Positions 49,989 through 59,440 are shown, numbered from the stretch's first letter. The stretch is 64,000 bases of DNA from Alkalimonas cellulosilytica (GCF_036325985.1 NZ_JAUHLI010000002.1:1-64000); one strand, 5' to 3'. A program made the numbers and translations. The notes: generated by a model from the letters alone, not told the origin.

Positions 49989-52900
49989 ATGCCAAAACGT
50001 ACTGATTTAAAAAGCATTCTTATCCTTGGCGCCGGCCCTATCGTCATTGGCCAGGCCTGTGAATTTGATTACTCCGGTGCTCAGGCCTGTAAAGCCCTGC
50101 GTGAAGAAGGCTTCCGGGTTATTCTGGTGAACTCCAACCCTGCCACCATCATGACCGATCCAGAGATGGCCGATGCGACCTACATCGAACCCATCCACTG
50201 GCAGGTGGTGGAAAAAATTATCGAGAAAGAGCGCCCTTGCGCGGTGTTACCGACCATGGGCGGTCAGACCGCACTGAACTGTGCCCTGGATCTTGAACGC
50301 CATGGTGTACTGAAAAAATACAATGTCGAAATGATTGGTGCTACTGCAGATGCCATCGACAAAGCCGAAGACCGCAGCCGTTTCGATAAAGCCATGCGCG
50401 CCATTGGCCTGGAATGCCCGCGTGCTGGCATGGCCCACTCGATGGAAGAAGCCTATGCGGTGCTGGAAGACATTGGCTTTCCATGCATTATCCGGCCGTC
50501 GTTCACCATGGGCGGCTCTGGTGGCGGTATTGCCTATAACCGGGAAGAGTTTGAAGAAATCTGTACCCGGGGCCTGGACCTCTCGCCGACCAAAGAGCTG
50601 CTGATTGATGAGTCGCTGATCGGCTGGAAAGAGTACGAAATGGAAGTGGTGCGGGACAAAAACGACAACTGCATCATTGTTTGCTCGATTGAAAACTTTG
50701 ACCCTATGGGCGTCCACACCGGTGATTCCATTACGGTAGCACCGGCGCAAACCCTGACCGACAAAGAGTACCAGTTGATGCGCAATGCCTCGCTGGCTGT
50801 GTTGCGTGAAATCGGCGTAGAAACCGGTGGCTCCAACGTGCAGTTTGGTATCAACCCGGAAGATGGCCGCATGGTCATTATTGAAATGAACCCGCGGGTA
50901 TCACGCTCTTCTGCCCTGGCCTCCAAAGCCACCGGCTTCCCCATTGCCAAGGTCGCGGCCAAACTGGCGGTCGGTTACACCCTGGATGAGCTAGCCAATG
51001 AAATCACCGGCGGCATCACACCTGCTTCATTCGAACCCAGCATCGACTACGTGGTCACTAAGGTACCGCGCTTTAACTTTGAAAAGTTTGCCGGTGCCAA
51101 CGACCGTCTGACCACTCAGATGAAGTCGGTGGGTGAAGTGATGGCGATTGGTCGTAATCAACAAGAATCAATGCAAAAAGCCTTACGCGGCCTGGAGATT
51201 GGTGTCTCTGGTCTGGATCCGATGCAAGATCTGTCCGCACCGGATGCGAAAGAGCGTTTGGTGCGTGAGCTTAAGGAGCCGGGTGCGCACCGTATCTGGT
51301 ACATCGCCGATGCGTTTCGCTTTGGTATGAGTCAGCAGGACATCTTTGAGCTGACCAAAGTTGATCCCTGGTTCCTGGTCCAAATTGAGGACCTGGTGCG
51401 CGAAGAGCAAGCCATTCACGATGCTGGTTTCTCCGGCCTGGATGAAAGCAGCTTACGCCGCTACAAGCGCAAAGGCTTCTCTGATCAGCGCATTGCTGAG
51501 TTGCTGGGTGTCAGTGAAAACGAAGTCCGTAAAAAGCGCCATGGTTATGCTTTGCACCCGGTCTATAAGCGGGTGGATACCTGCGCAGCGGAGTTTGCCT
51601 CCAATACCGCCTACATGTACAGCAGCTACGATGAAGAATGTGAAGCGGCACCAACCAATCGCGATAAAATCATGATTCTGGGTGGTGGTCCAAACCGCAT
51701 TGGTCAGGGCATTGAGTTTGACTACTGCTGTGTTCACGCTGCCTTGGCACTGCGTGAAGACGGCTATGAAACCATTATGGTCAACTGCAACCCGGAAACC
51801 GTGTCTACCGACTACGATACCTCGGATCGCTTGTACTTTGAGCCAATCACTCTGGAAGATGTGCTGGAAATTGTGGCCAAAGAGCAGCCTAAAGGTGTGA
51901 TTGTACAGTACGGTGGTCAAACGCCATTGAAGCTGGCTCGCGCACTGGAAGCTGCAGGCGTGCCTATCATTGGTACTTCGCCGGATGCGATAGACAGGGC
52001 TGAAGATCGCGAACGTTTCCAGCAAGCGGTCGATCGTCTTGGCCTGAAACAGCCGAAAAATGCGACCGTGACCAGTTTGGAAGAGGCCTTGCTTAAAGCC
52101 GGTGATATTGGCTTCCCTATGGTAGTGCGGCCTTCCTATGTACTGGGCGGCCGGGCGATGGAAATCGTCTACGATGAAACCGATTTAAAGCGCTATATGA
52201 CGGATGCGGTCAGTGTATCCAATGAAGCACCGGTGCTGCTGGATAACTTCCTTGATGATGCCATTGAGGTAGATATCGATGCCATTTGTGATGGCAAGGA
52301 CGTGGTGATTGGCGGCATTATGGAGCACATTGAACAAGCGGGCGTGCATTCAGGCGACTCAGCCTGTACCTTGCCACCGCACAGTTTGTCGCCGGCAATC
52401 CAGGATGTGATGCGCGAGCAGGTGCGTAAATTGGCGCTGGAGCTGGGTGTGGTCGGTTTGATGAATACTCAGTTTGCGGTAAAAGATGGCGAAGTCTACC
52501 TGATTGAGGTCAACCCACGGGCAGCACGAACCGTGCCCTTTGTTTCCAAAGCTACTGGTATTCAGGTTGCTAAAGTGGGGGCCCGTTGCATGGCCGGCCG
52601 CAGTCTGGCTGAGCAAGGGGTGACCAAAGAAGTGATCCCGCCCTATTTCTCGGTGAAAGAAGTGGTGATTCCTTTTAATAAGTTCCCTGGTGTGGATCCC
52701 ATCCTTGGCCCGGAAATGCGTTCTACCGGTGAGGTGATGGGGGTTGGTGATACCTTTGAAGAGGCCTTTGCCAAAGCTGAGCTTGGTTGTGGTACCTTGA
52801 TCCCGACTGGGGGCCGTGCTTTACTTTCGGTTCGTAACAGCGATAAAGTGCGGGTGATTGAGCTGGCCAAACACATGATAGCACTTGGTTTTGAACTCGA

Positions 52901-53210
52901 TGCTACCAAAGGCACTGCAACGACCTTACAACAGGCTGGTGTCGCATGCCGGGTCGTGAACAAGGTATCGGAAGGCCGGCCGCATATTTTGGACCGTATC
53001 AAAAATGGTGAATACAGCTACATGGTAAACACCACCGAAGGGCGTCAGGCGATTGAAGATTCCAAGGTGTTGCGTCGTGGTGCTCTGCAATACAAAGCCA
53101 ACTACACAACGACATTAAATGCTGCTTTTGCCACGTGCAAAGCCAATGCTGCCAGTGCTTTTGAGCAAGTGACTTCGGTGCAGGAGCTGCATAAGAGAGT
53201 AAACGGATGA
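49989..53210 (+). CDS. carB: Carbamoyl-phosphate synthase large subunit
   Basis: 1073 aa, full length. Two homologous ATP-grasp halves (about 1-400 and 550-935), each with GQACEFDYSGAQA / GQGIEFDYCCVHA type starts, and IRPSFTMGGSGGGIAYN / VRPSYVLGGRAMEIVYDE ATP loops. The central oligomerisation domain lies at about 400-550. The C-terminal MGS-like allosteric domain (about 940-1073) carries the effector site for UMP/ornithine. Its stop overlaps the greA start as ATGA, so greA is probably translated from the same mRNA. Confidence 0.98.
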   Translation: MPKRTDLKSILILGAGPIVIGQACEFDYSGAQACKALREEGFRVILVNSNPATIMTDPEMADATYIEPIHWQVVEKIIEKERPCAVLPTMGGQTALNCALDLERHGVLKKYNVEMIGATADAIDKAEDRSRFDKAMRAIGLECPRAGMAHSMEEAYAVLEDIGFPCIIRPSFTMGGSGGGIAYNREEFEEICTRGLDLSPTKELLIDESLIGWKEYEMEVVRDKNDNCIIVCSIENFDPMGVHTGDSITVAPAQTLTDKEYQLMRNASLAVLREIGVETGGSNVQFGINPEDGRMVIIEMNPRVSRSSALASKATGFPIAKVAAKLAVGYTLDELANEITGGITPASFEPSIDYVVTKVPRFNFEKFAGANDRLTTQMKSVGEVMAIGRNQQESMQKALRGLEIGVSGLDPMQDLSAPDAKERLVRELKEPGAHRIWYIADAFRFGMSQQDIFELTKVDPWFLVQIEDLVREEQAIHDAGFSGLDESSLRRYKRKGFSDQRIAELLGVSENEVRKKRHGYALHPVYKRVDTCAAEFASNTAYMYSSYDEECEAAPTNRDKIMILGGGPNRIGQGIEFDYCCVHAALALREDGYETIMVNCNPETVSTDYDTSDRLYFEPITLEDVLEIVAKEQPKGVIVQYGGQTPLKLARALEAAGVPIIGTSPDAIDRAEDRERFQQAVDRLGLKQPKNATVTSLEEALLKAGDIGFPMVVRPSYVLGGRAMEIVYDETDLKRYMTDAVSVSNEAPVLLDNFLDDAIEVDIDAICDGKDVVIGGIMEHIEQAGVHSGDSACTLPPHSLSPAIQDVMREQVRKLALELGVVGLMNTQFAVKDGEVYLIEVNPRAARTVPFVSKATGIQVAKVGARCMAGRSLAEQGVTKEVIPPYFSVKEVVIPFNKFPGVDPILGPEMRSTGEVMGVGDTFEEAFAKAELGCGTLIPTGGRALLSVRNSDKVRVIELAKHMIALGFELDATKGTATTLQQAGVACRVVNKVSEGRPHILDRIKNGEYSYMVNTTEGRQAIEDSKVLRRGALQYKANYTTTLNAAFATCKANAASAFEQVTSVQELHKRVNG

Positions 53211-53680
53211 AAATACCAATGACAGTTCAGGGCGCAGAAATGCTGCGCGCTGAACTGAATGAATTGAAGTCAGTAAAAAGGCCACAGATTATTCAGGCTA
53301 TTGCCGATGCGCGTGAACATGGTGATTTGAAAGAAAATGCCGAATACCACGCTGCACGGGAGGCTCAGAGCTTTTGTGAAGGCCGTATCCAGGATATCGA
53401 AGGCAAACTCGGCAATGCCCAAATCATCGATGTCAGCAGCATGCCAAATAATGGCAAGGTGATTTTTGGTGCAACAGTCACCATTCTGAACCTCGATACC
53501 GAGGAAGAAGTCAGTTATCGCATCGTTGGAGATGATGAAGCCGATATTAAAAAGAACCTGATTTCGGTGAACTCACCAATCGCGCGTGGCCTGATCGGCA
53601 AAGAGCAAGACGATGTGGTGACAATCAACACGCCAAAAGGCATGGTTGAATTTGAAATCACCGATGTGCAGTACCTCTAA
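53207..53680 (+). CDS. greA: Transcription elongation factor GreA
   Basis: 157 aa. N-terminal antiparallel coiled coil (MTVQGAEMLRAELNEL to AREHGDLKENAEYHAAREAQ, about 5-70) with the acidic tip Asp-Leu-Lys-Glu-Asn, and a C-terminal FKBP-like domain (FGATVTILNLDTEEE, SVNSPIARGLIGK). It rescues backtracked RNA polymerase by stimulating transcript cleavage. It overlaps carB by 4 bp and ends in a strong terminator. Confidence 0.97.
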   Translation: MKIPMTVQGAEMLRAELNELKSVKRPQIIQAIADAREHGDLKENAEYHAAREAQSFCEGRIQDIEGKLGNAQIIDVSSMPNNGKVIFGATVTILNLDTEEEVSYRIVGDDEADIKKNLISVNSPIARGLIGKEQDDVVTINTPKGMVEFEITDVQYL

Positions 53681-53698
53681 TCAGACTGGGTTAATGAG

Positions 53699-53724
53699 AA
53701 AAGCGGCTTCGGCCGCTTTTTTTT
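53699..53724 (+). terminator. Intrinsic terminator of carAB-greA
   Basis: AAAGCGGC-TTCG-GCCGCTTT followed by TTTTT; UUCG-type tetraloop. Confidence 0.9.
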
Positions 53725-53814
53725 GCGTATTGGTCGCACACTAGTTGCCGGTCAGACCTGCTAACGAGGGTCTATCGATTACACTGAGTCTCTTGGAATT
53801 GATGAGGTTGTTTG

Positions 53815-54240
53815 ATGCATTCTGCCAAAAGCAAGTTTGAACTGATCAAAGAAGATCAGACGATCTGGTTGACAGCCAAAGGTACCTGGACAAATTTAAC
53901 CGTCGAAGATTATATCCGGCAACTGCGCCAGATGGCGCTGTCATTTGCAGGCAGGCCCTGGGCGATGTCGCTGGATGGTACCGATTGGCAGGCATGTCCG
54001 GCAGATGTGTTTACTAAGCTGCAGGACAACTCAAGCTGGTGTTTTCAACATCAGTTAAAGTTTGGCATTGTCATGCTGCCGGAACATCCACTATTTCGCT
54101 GGCAATTTACCAAAGCGACCGATGTACCCAAGCCGGATGATTATCAGCGTGCTATTGTGGCGACGAAAGACGAGGCCCGTGCCATTCTGACCCGGGCTGG
54201 TTTTTTAGCTGTGGGGCAGAATCAAGCCTTAGGCAGTTGA
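53815..54240 (+). CDS. Conserved-looking protein of unknown function
   Basis: 141 aa from ATG 53815; a TTG one codon earlier is possible. No family recognised with certainty. The pattern of a short N-terminal strand pair (KFELIKEDQTIWLTAKGTW), a helix (VEDYIRQLRQMALSFAG), then WAMSLDGTDWQACPADVF, resembles a single STAS-like alpha/beta domain. No signal peptide or membrane helix. Its 3' end overlaps the convergent yhbY gene by 19 bp. Confidence 0.7.
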   Translation: MHSAKSKFELIKEDQTIWLTAKGTWTNLTVEDYIRQLRQMALSFAGRPWAMSLDGTDWQACPADVFTKLQDNSSWCFQHQLKFGIVMLPEHPLFRWQFTKATDVPKPDDYQRAIVATKDEARAILTRAGFLAVGQNQALGS

Positions 54241-54518
54241 ATCTTTGGCTCTTTCGCTGGCCGGAACAGCACCAGAGTTTTACCGATGACCTGGACTTTT
54301 TCTGCTTTGGTTTCGCGAACAATGGCATCCATCACCAGTATTTTCTGCTCGCGGTCTTCTCCCGGGACTTTAATTTTGATCAGCTCGTGATGATCCAATG
54401 CCTGTTCGATTTCAGCGATAACGCCTTCGGTAAGGCCATTGCCACCCAGCAATACCACCGGTTTTAAATCGTGCGCTTTGGATTTTAAGAACTGTTTCTG
54501 TTTATTGCTTAGTGCCAT
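54222..54518 (-). CDS. yhbY: Ribosome-assembly RNA-binding protein YhbY
   Basis: 98 aa from ATG 54518 (MALSNKQKQFLKSKAHDLKP). A single CRM domain: VVLLGGNGLTEGVIAEIEQALDHHELIKIKV with the GxxG loop, and VQVIGKTLVLFRPAKE. It binds pre-50S particles. It is divergent from rlmE, as in E. coli, and its stop codon lies inside the convergent unknown gene. Confidence 0.94.
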   Translation of the reverse strand: MALSNKQKQFLKSKAHDLKPVVLLGGNGLTEGVIAEIEQALDHHELIKIKVPGEDREQKILVMDAIVRETKAEKVQVIGKTLVLFRPAKEPKIQLPKA

Positions 54519-54543
54519 CTTGATACGATTTCCACAAATTAAT

Positions 54544-54572
54544 CTTGAATTCATGCTATTGTAACGCCATCT
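54544..54572 (+). promoter_or_regulatory. Sigma-32 promoter of rlmE-ftsH
   Basis: CTTGAA (54544-54549), 15-bp spacer and CGCCATCT (54565-54572), which matches CCCCATNT but for one base. It lies 30 bp before the rlmE ATG. E. coli rlmE-ftsH is also a heat-shock operon. Confidence 0.65.
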
Positions 54573-54601
54573 AGAGGTCATAGCCATTTCAGAGTAGTAA
54601 G

Positions 54602-55234
54602 ATGACGCGAAAAAAGCGCTCAGCCAGCTCAACGCGTTGGTTGAAAGAGCATTTTGATGATCATTTTGTGCAAAAAGCACAGAAGCAGGGCCTGCGTTCC
54701 AGAGCTGCTTTTAAACTGGAAGAAATTCAACAACAGGATAAGCTGATCAAGCCCGGCATGACCGTGGTAGACTTGGGCTCAGCTCCAGGCAGCTGGTCGC
54801 AAATGGCGGCAAAACTGGTAACACCCTCGGGTCGGGTGATAGCTTGTGATATACTTCCTATGGACCCTTTGCCTGGTGTGTCTTTTTTGCAGGGTGATTT
54901 TCGGGAAGACGCAGTATTGCAGGCATTACTGAGCCGGATCGAAGGTCGCAACGTAGATGTGGTATTATCCGATATGGCGCCCAATATGAGTGGCAACCTG
55001 GCAACGGATCAAGCCAGGGCAATTTACCTGGTCGAGCTGGCACTCGATATGTGTCACCAGGTATTGAAGCAAAACGGAAGTTTTGTGGTCAAAGTATTTC
55101 ATGGAGAAGGTTTTGAGGACTACCTGAAAGCAGTCCGACAGGCCTTTACCACTGTAAAATCACGAAAGCCGGACTCCTCGCGCTCCCGCTCCCGTGAAGC
55201 CTACATAGTGGCAACAGGTTTCAAGTCGCAGTAG
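54602..55234 (+). CDS. rlmE: 23S rRNA 2'-O-ribose U2552 methyltransferase
   Basis: 210 aa. FtsJ-family fold: RAAFKLEEIQQQDKLIKPG with the first catalytic Lys, SAM motif VVDLGSAPGSWSQ (about 56-68), VLSDMAPNMSG with the catalytic Asp, the second Lys in FVVKVFHGEG, and a C-terminal SRKPDSSRSRSREAYIVA with the Glu. The K-D-K-E set is complete. It modifies U2552 in the 50S A-loop. It is co-directional with ftsH, 40 bp apart. Confidence 0.97.
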   Translation: MTRKKRSASSTRWLKEHFDDHFVQKAQKQGLRSRAAFKLEEIQQQDKLIKPGMTVVDLGSAPGSWSQMAAKLVTPSGRVIACDILPMDPLPGVSFLQGDFREDAVLQALLSRIEGRNVDVVLSDMAPNMSGNLATDQARAIYLVELALDMCHQVLKQNGSFVVKVFHGEGFEDYLKAVRQAFTTVKSRKPDSSRSRSREAYIVATGFKSQ

Positions 55235-55274
55235 TGGCCTGATTAAATTTAACGGCAAGTAAGAGGTTACAACC

Positions 55275-57203
55275 TTGAGTGATATGGCTAAAAATCTTAT
55301 CGTCTGGCTGGTGATCGCCGTCGTCTTGATGTCGATTTTTAATAGCTTCGGTCCTGGCGACAGTGCCGAGCGGATGACCAGTTACGATCAGTTTCTAAAG
55401 CAGGTAGAGCAGCGTCAGATCCGGGAAGTGCAGATCGAGCGCTCTGGCGTGATCAGTGGTGTGAGCCGTAATGGTGATCGCTTTGAGACGGTGATCCCAG
55501 GTGGCTACGATAGCAAGCTGATTGACGATCTGTACAAGCACGATGTACGCATTGTGGGTAAGCCACCAGAGGAAGGCAGCTGGCTGGCAACCATCTTTAT
55601 CTCCTGGTTCCCAATGCTGTTGTTGATCGGTGTCTGGATTTTCTTTATGCGCCAGATGCAGGGCGGCGGTGGCAAAGGCGCGATGTCCTTTGGCAAAAGC
55701 AAAGCCAAACTGATGGGTGAAGATCAAATCAAAACCACTTTTGTCGATGTGGCGGGCTGTGATGAAGCCAAAGAAGAAGTCAGCGAGCTGGTAGATTATC
55801 TGCGTGATCCGTCCCGCTTCCAGAAGCTGGGTGGTAAAATCCCGACTGGTATTCTGATGGTGGGGCCGCCAGGAACTGGTAAAACCCTGCTGGCCAAGGC
55901 GATTGCTGGTGAAGCTAAGGTTCCTTTCTTTACCATCTCCGGTTCAGACTTCGTGGAAATGTTTGTTGGTGTGGGTGCTTCCCGGGTCCGGGATATGTTC
56001 GACCAGGCCAAAAAAGCGGCTCCTTGCATTATCTTCATCGATGAGATTGATGCGGTAGGTCGCCAGCGTGGTGCCGGTTTGGGGGGGGGGCATGATGAGC
56101 GTGAGCAAACCCTGAACCAGATGCTGGTTGAGATGGATGGTTTTGACGGCAACGAAGGCATTATTGTGATTGCTGCTACCAACCGTCCTGATGTTCTAGA
56201 CCCTGCCTTGTTGCGTCCGGGCCGTTTTGACCGTCAGGTCGTGGTTGGCTTGCCGGATGTAAAAGGCCGTGAGCAGATCCTAAAAGTCCATATGCGTAAA
56301 GTTCCGCTGGGCGATGATGTTGATCCTTCGGTGATTGCGCGTGGTACCCCAGGTTTCTCTGGTGCCGATTTAGCCAACCTGGTCAATGAAGCCGCGCTTT
56401 TCGCAGCGCGTGGCAATCGCCGTACCGTCACCATGGATGAGTTTGAGAAAGCCAAAGATAAAATCATGATGGGTGCTGAGCGCCGCTCTATGGTGATGAC
56501 CGAAAAAGACAAAGAAATGACCGCTTATCATGAAGCTGGTCATGCCATTGTCGGTCGTCTGGTACCAGAGCACGATCCGGTCTACAAAGTCAGTATCATT
56601 CCACGTGGCCGGGCGCTGGGGGTCACCATGTACCTGCCAGAGCGCGATCGGGTCAGTTACAGCAAGCAACAGCTGGAAAGTATGATCAGCTCTTTGTTTG
56701 GTGGCCGTATCGCTGAAGATGTGATTTATGGTTCAGAAATGGTCACGACCGGTGCATCGAATGATATTGAACGTGCGACTGATCTGGCCCGCAAAATGGT
56801 CACTCAATGGGGCTTCTCCGAGAAGCTCGGACCCCTGTTGTATGCCGATGAAGATGGCGAAGTGTTCTTAGGACGCTCTGTCAGCAAGAACAAGCACATG
56901 TCTGAAGAGACTGTGAAAACCATTGATGCCGAGATCCGTAGCTTTATCGACCGTAATTACGAGCGTGCTTACAGTCTGATCAAAGACAATATGGACATTC
57001 TGCACTCGATGAAAGATGCGTTGATGAAGTATGAAACCATTGATGCGCGTCAAATCGATGATTTGATGGAACGCCGGCCAGTACGTGATCCGGAAAACTG
57101 GGAGCCGCGCGATAAAGGCGGTAAAGGCAGCTCCAACGATGACTCAGATGCAGAGGAGACGGTTGGTCCGAACGCTGAACCATCCGAAGGCAAGCTGCAC
57201 TGA
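55275..57203 (+). CDS. ftsH: ATP-dependent zinc metalloprotease FtsH
   Basis: 642 aa starting at TTG 55275, supported by AGAGG 8 bp upstream; ATG three codons later is the alternative. Two membrane helices (about 5-24 and 98-120) flank a periplasmic domain. The AAA domain has GPPGTGKT (Walker A, about 198), IIFIDEIDAVGRQRG (Walker B) and the second region of homology. The zinc site HEAGH is near residue 419. It degrades membrane and regulatory proteins including sigma-32. A run of ten G at 56081-56090 encodes part of LGGGHDER just after Walker B. Confidence 0.98.
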   Translation: MSDMAKNLIVWLVIAVVLMSIFNSFGPGDSAERMTSYDQFLKQVEQRQIREVQIERSGVISGVSRNGDRFETVIPGGYDSKLIDDLYKHDVRIVGKPPEEGSWLATIFISWFPMLLLIGVWIFFMRQMQGGGGKGAMSFGKSKAKLMGEDQIKTTFVDVAGCDEAKEEVSELVDYLRDPSRFQKLGGKIPTGILMVGPPGTGKTLLAKAIAGEAKVPFFTISGSDFVEMFVGVGASRVRDMFDQAKKAAPCIIFIDEIDAVGRQRGAGLGGGHDEREQTLNQMLVEMDGFDGNEGIIVIAATNRPDVLDPALLRPGRFDRQVVVGLPDVKGREQILKVHMRKVPLGDDVDPSVIARGTPGFSGADLANLVNEAALFAARGNRRTVTMDEFEKAKDKIMMGAERRSMVMTEKDKEMTAYHEAGHAIVGRLVPEHDPVYKVSIIPRGRALGVTMYLPERDRVSYSKQQLESMISSLFGGRIAEDVIYGSEMVTTGASNDIERATDLARKMVTQWGFSEKLGPLLYADEDGEVFLGRSVSKNKHMSEETVKTIDAEIRSFIDRNYERAYSLIKDNMDILHSMKDALMKYETIDARQIDDLMERRPVRDPENWEPRDKGGKGSSNDDSDAEETVGPNAEPSEGKLH

Positions 57204-57217
57204 TTGTTTGATGATTG

Positions 57218-57245
57218 AAAAACCCGGCTTGCCGGGTTTTTTTCT
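57218..57245 (+). terminator. Intrinsic terminator of rlmE-ftsH
   Basis: AAACCCGGC-TT-GCCGGGTTT followed by TTTTCT. folP starts 25 bp later, so some read-through is likely needed unless folP has its own promoter inside ftsH. Confidence 0.85.
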
Positions 57246-57269
57246 GGCTTTATTTTTTGAGACGTTAGC

Positions 57270-58109
57270 ATGCAACTTAGCTTACCCCGTCAGCGAACGC
57301 TGGATTTAGCCCGCCCAAGGATCATGGGTATTTTAAATGTAACCCCAGACTCTTTTTCCGATGGTGGCCAGTATCAACAACTCGATACGGCCTTGTATCA
57401 AGCAGAGCAGATGTTGCAGCAAGGAGCCGCCATTCTGGATATCGGTGGTGAGTCCACCCGGCCAGGCTCTGAGCCTGTGCCGCTGCAACAAGAACTTGAT
57501 CGGGTGCTACCGGTGATTGAAGCAATCCGTACTCGGTTTGATTGCGTGCTGTCGATTGATACCAGCAAGGCTGCAGTGATGTCAGCGGCGGTTCAGGCTG
57601 GCGCTGATATGATCAACGATGTGTATGCGCTGCGTGCTGATGGCGCTCTGGCTGTGGCGGCAGCAACCGGTGTACCGGTCTGTTTAATGCACATGCTGGG
57701 CGAACCCAAAACCATGCAACAACAGCCAACCTATCAGGATGTTACTGCTGAGGTCCTGCTGTTTATGCAGCAACGGATTGACGCTTGTTTGGCCGCTGGT
57801 ATTCAGCGGCAGCAGTTGTTGTTGGATCCGGGTTTTGGCTTTGGCAAAACCCTGGCGCAAAATTATCAGCTGCTGCAGCAGCTTGAGCAATGGCAGACAT
57901 TACAGCTGCCTTTATTGGTGGGCATGTCACGCAAATCCATGGTAGGCAATTTACTCAATCAGCCTGTCGCGGAGCGATTGGCAGGCAGTCTGGCCTGTGC
58001 CACAATAGCCGCCATTAAAGGAGCCCACATAATCCGGGTGCATGACGTGAAAGCAACAGCCGATGCGTTGGCTGTGGTAGACGCAACCCTTCATGGAGTT
58101 AAGGAATGA
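57270..58109 (+). CDS. folP: Dihydropteroate synthase
   Basis: 279 aa. TIM barrel with IMGILNVTPDSFSDGG (pterin site, about 16-31), DIGGESTRPGSEPV, the SIDTSKAAV strand, DPGFGFGKTLAQNYQ and the terminal IRVHDVKAT. It condenses p-aminobenzoate with the dihydropterin pyrophosphate in folate synthesis and is the sulfonamide target. Its stop overlaps the glmM start as ATGA. Confidence 0.97.
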   Translation: MQLSLPRQRTLDLARPRIMGILNVTPDSFSDGGQYQQLDTALYQAEQMLQQGAAILDIGGESTRPGSEPVPLQQELDRVLPVIEAIRTRFDCVLSIDTSKAAVMSAAVQAGADMINDVYALRADGALAVAAATGVPVCLMHMLGEPKTMQQQPTYQDVTAEVLLFMQQRIDACLAAGIQRQQLLLDPGFGFGKTLAQNYQLLQQLEQWQTLQLPLLVGMSRKSMVGNLLNQPVAERLAGSLACATIAAIKGAHIIRVHDVKATADALAVVDATLHGVKE

Positions 58110-59440
58110 GCAGAAAGTATTTTGGTACCGATGGTGTGCGTGGCAAGGTAGGGGATTTTCCGATCACCCCGGAATTTGCCATGAAGTTAGGTTGGGCTGC
58201 TGGCCGGGTACTGTCCAAAAGTGGCACCCGCAAGGTCCTGATTGGTAAAGATACCCGTATTTCCGGCTACTTATTAGAGACTGCACTGGAAGCTGGGCTG
58301 GTGGCGGCCGGTGTGGATGTCCGTTTGCTGGGGCCGATGCCCACCCCTGCAGTTGCCTATCTAACGCGCACCTTCCGCGCCGAAGCCGGCATTGTCATCA
58401 GTGCCTCGCACAACCCATATTACGACAATGGCATTAAGTTTTTCTCGGCCGATGGGACCAAGTTACCGGATGAGACTGAGCTGGCGATTGAAAATGAGCT
58501 GGAACAACCCATGGTATGCGTGCCTTCAGAGCAGCTGGGCAAAGCAGTACGGGTAGACGATGCAGCTGGCCGGTACATCGAGTTTTGCAAAAGCCACCTG
58601 CCCAATCATATGTCATTAAAAGGTGTGCGCCTGGTGCTGGACTGTGCGCATGGTGCTACCTACCACATCGCGCCGAATGTATTTCGGGAACTAGGTGCTG
58701 AGGTTACCGTCATCGGTGCCAGCCCGGACGGCCTGAATATCAATGCCAACTGTGGGGCCACGCACACGGTGCCGTTGCAAGAAAAGGTAGTGGAGTTAAA
58801 AGCCGACCTGGGAATTGCTTACGATGGAGACGGGGATCGGGTGATGATGGTCGATCACACCGGACGTGTGATTGATGGCGATGAAATTGTTTACATCATT
58901 GCCCGGGCAGCACAGAAACAAAAGCGTTTGCATGGCGGTGTGGTGGGTACCCTGATGAGCAATATGGGCCTGGAGCTGGCCCTGGCAGAGCTTAATATTC
59001 CGTTTTTGCGCAGCAAAGTGGGGGATCGTTATGTCATGGAGCTGCTGCGCGAGCACGATTGGCGCATTGGTGGTGAGAACTCAGGCCATGTGCTGAATCT
59101 GGACCACACCTGTACTGGCGATGGCATTATTGCCTCTTTGCAGGTGCTCACCGCCATGATCCAGGAGCAACAAAGCCTGGCTGACATCAGTCAGGGTATG
59201 GCAAAGTTGCCACAGGTACTGGTGAACGTGAAGTTTGAAAAAGGCACAGCGCCGCTGGAGAAACAAAACGTCAAGCAAGCCATTGCCGATGTCGAGGCTA
59301 AACTGGGCACTAAAGGTCGGGTATTGATCCGCAAATCAGGCACTGAACCCTTGATCCGGGTAATGGTAGAAGGGGAGGTTCTGACCGAAGTCGAGGCGTT
59401 TGCCCAGACCATTGCCAATGCGGTTAAAATCGCCAGTTAA
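58106..59440 (+). CDS. glmM: Phosphoglucosamine mutase
   Basis: 444 aa. Starts RKYFGTDGVRGKVGDFPITPEF; the phosphoserine loop GIVISASHNPYYDNGIKFF (Ser near 101), the metal loop DGDGDRVMMVD (about 243-250), sugar loop GGENSGHV, and the C-terminal phosphate loop RKSGTEPLIRVMVEG. It converts glucosamine-6-P to glucosamine-1-P for UDP-GlcNAc. It is translationally coupled to folP. Confidence 0.98.
   Translation: MSRKYFGTDGVRGKVGDFPITPEFAMKLGWAAGRVLSKSGTRKVLIGKDTRISGYLLETALEAGLVAAGVDVRLLGPMPTPAVAYLTRTFRAEAGIVISASHNPYYDNGIKFFSADGTKLPDETELAIENELEQPMVCVPSEQLGKAVRVDDAAGRYIEFCKSHLPNHMSLKGVRLVLDCAHGATYHIAPNVFRELGAEVTVIGASPDGLNINANCGATHTVPLQEKVVELKADLGIAYDGDGDRVMMVDHTGRVIDGDEIVYIIARAAQKQKRLHGGVVGTLMSNMGLELALAELNIPFLRSKVGDRYVMELLREHDWRIGGENSGHVLNLDHTCTGDGIIASLQVLTAMIQEQQSLADISQGMAKLPQVLVNVKFEKGTAPLEKQNVKQAIADVEAKLGTKGRVLIRKSGTEPLIRVMVEGEVLTEVEAFAQTIANAVKIAS

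Noticed and set aside
50247..52025. Minus-strand open frames opposite carB
   Set aside because: carB is full length and intact across the region; these frames have no recognisable product.
53812..53814. TTG at 53812 as the start of the unknown 141-aa gene
   Set aside because: It is adjacent to an ATG at 53815 and neither has a clear ribosome-binding site, so the ATG was preferred.
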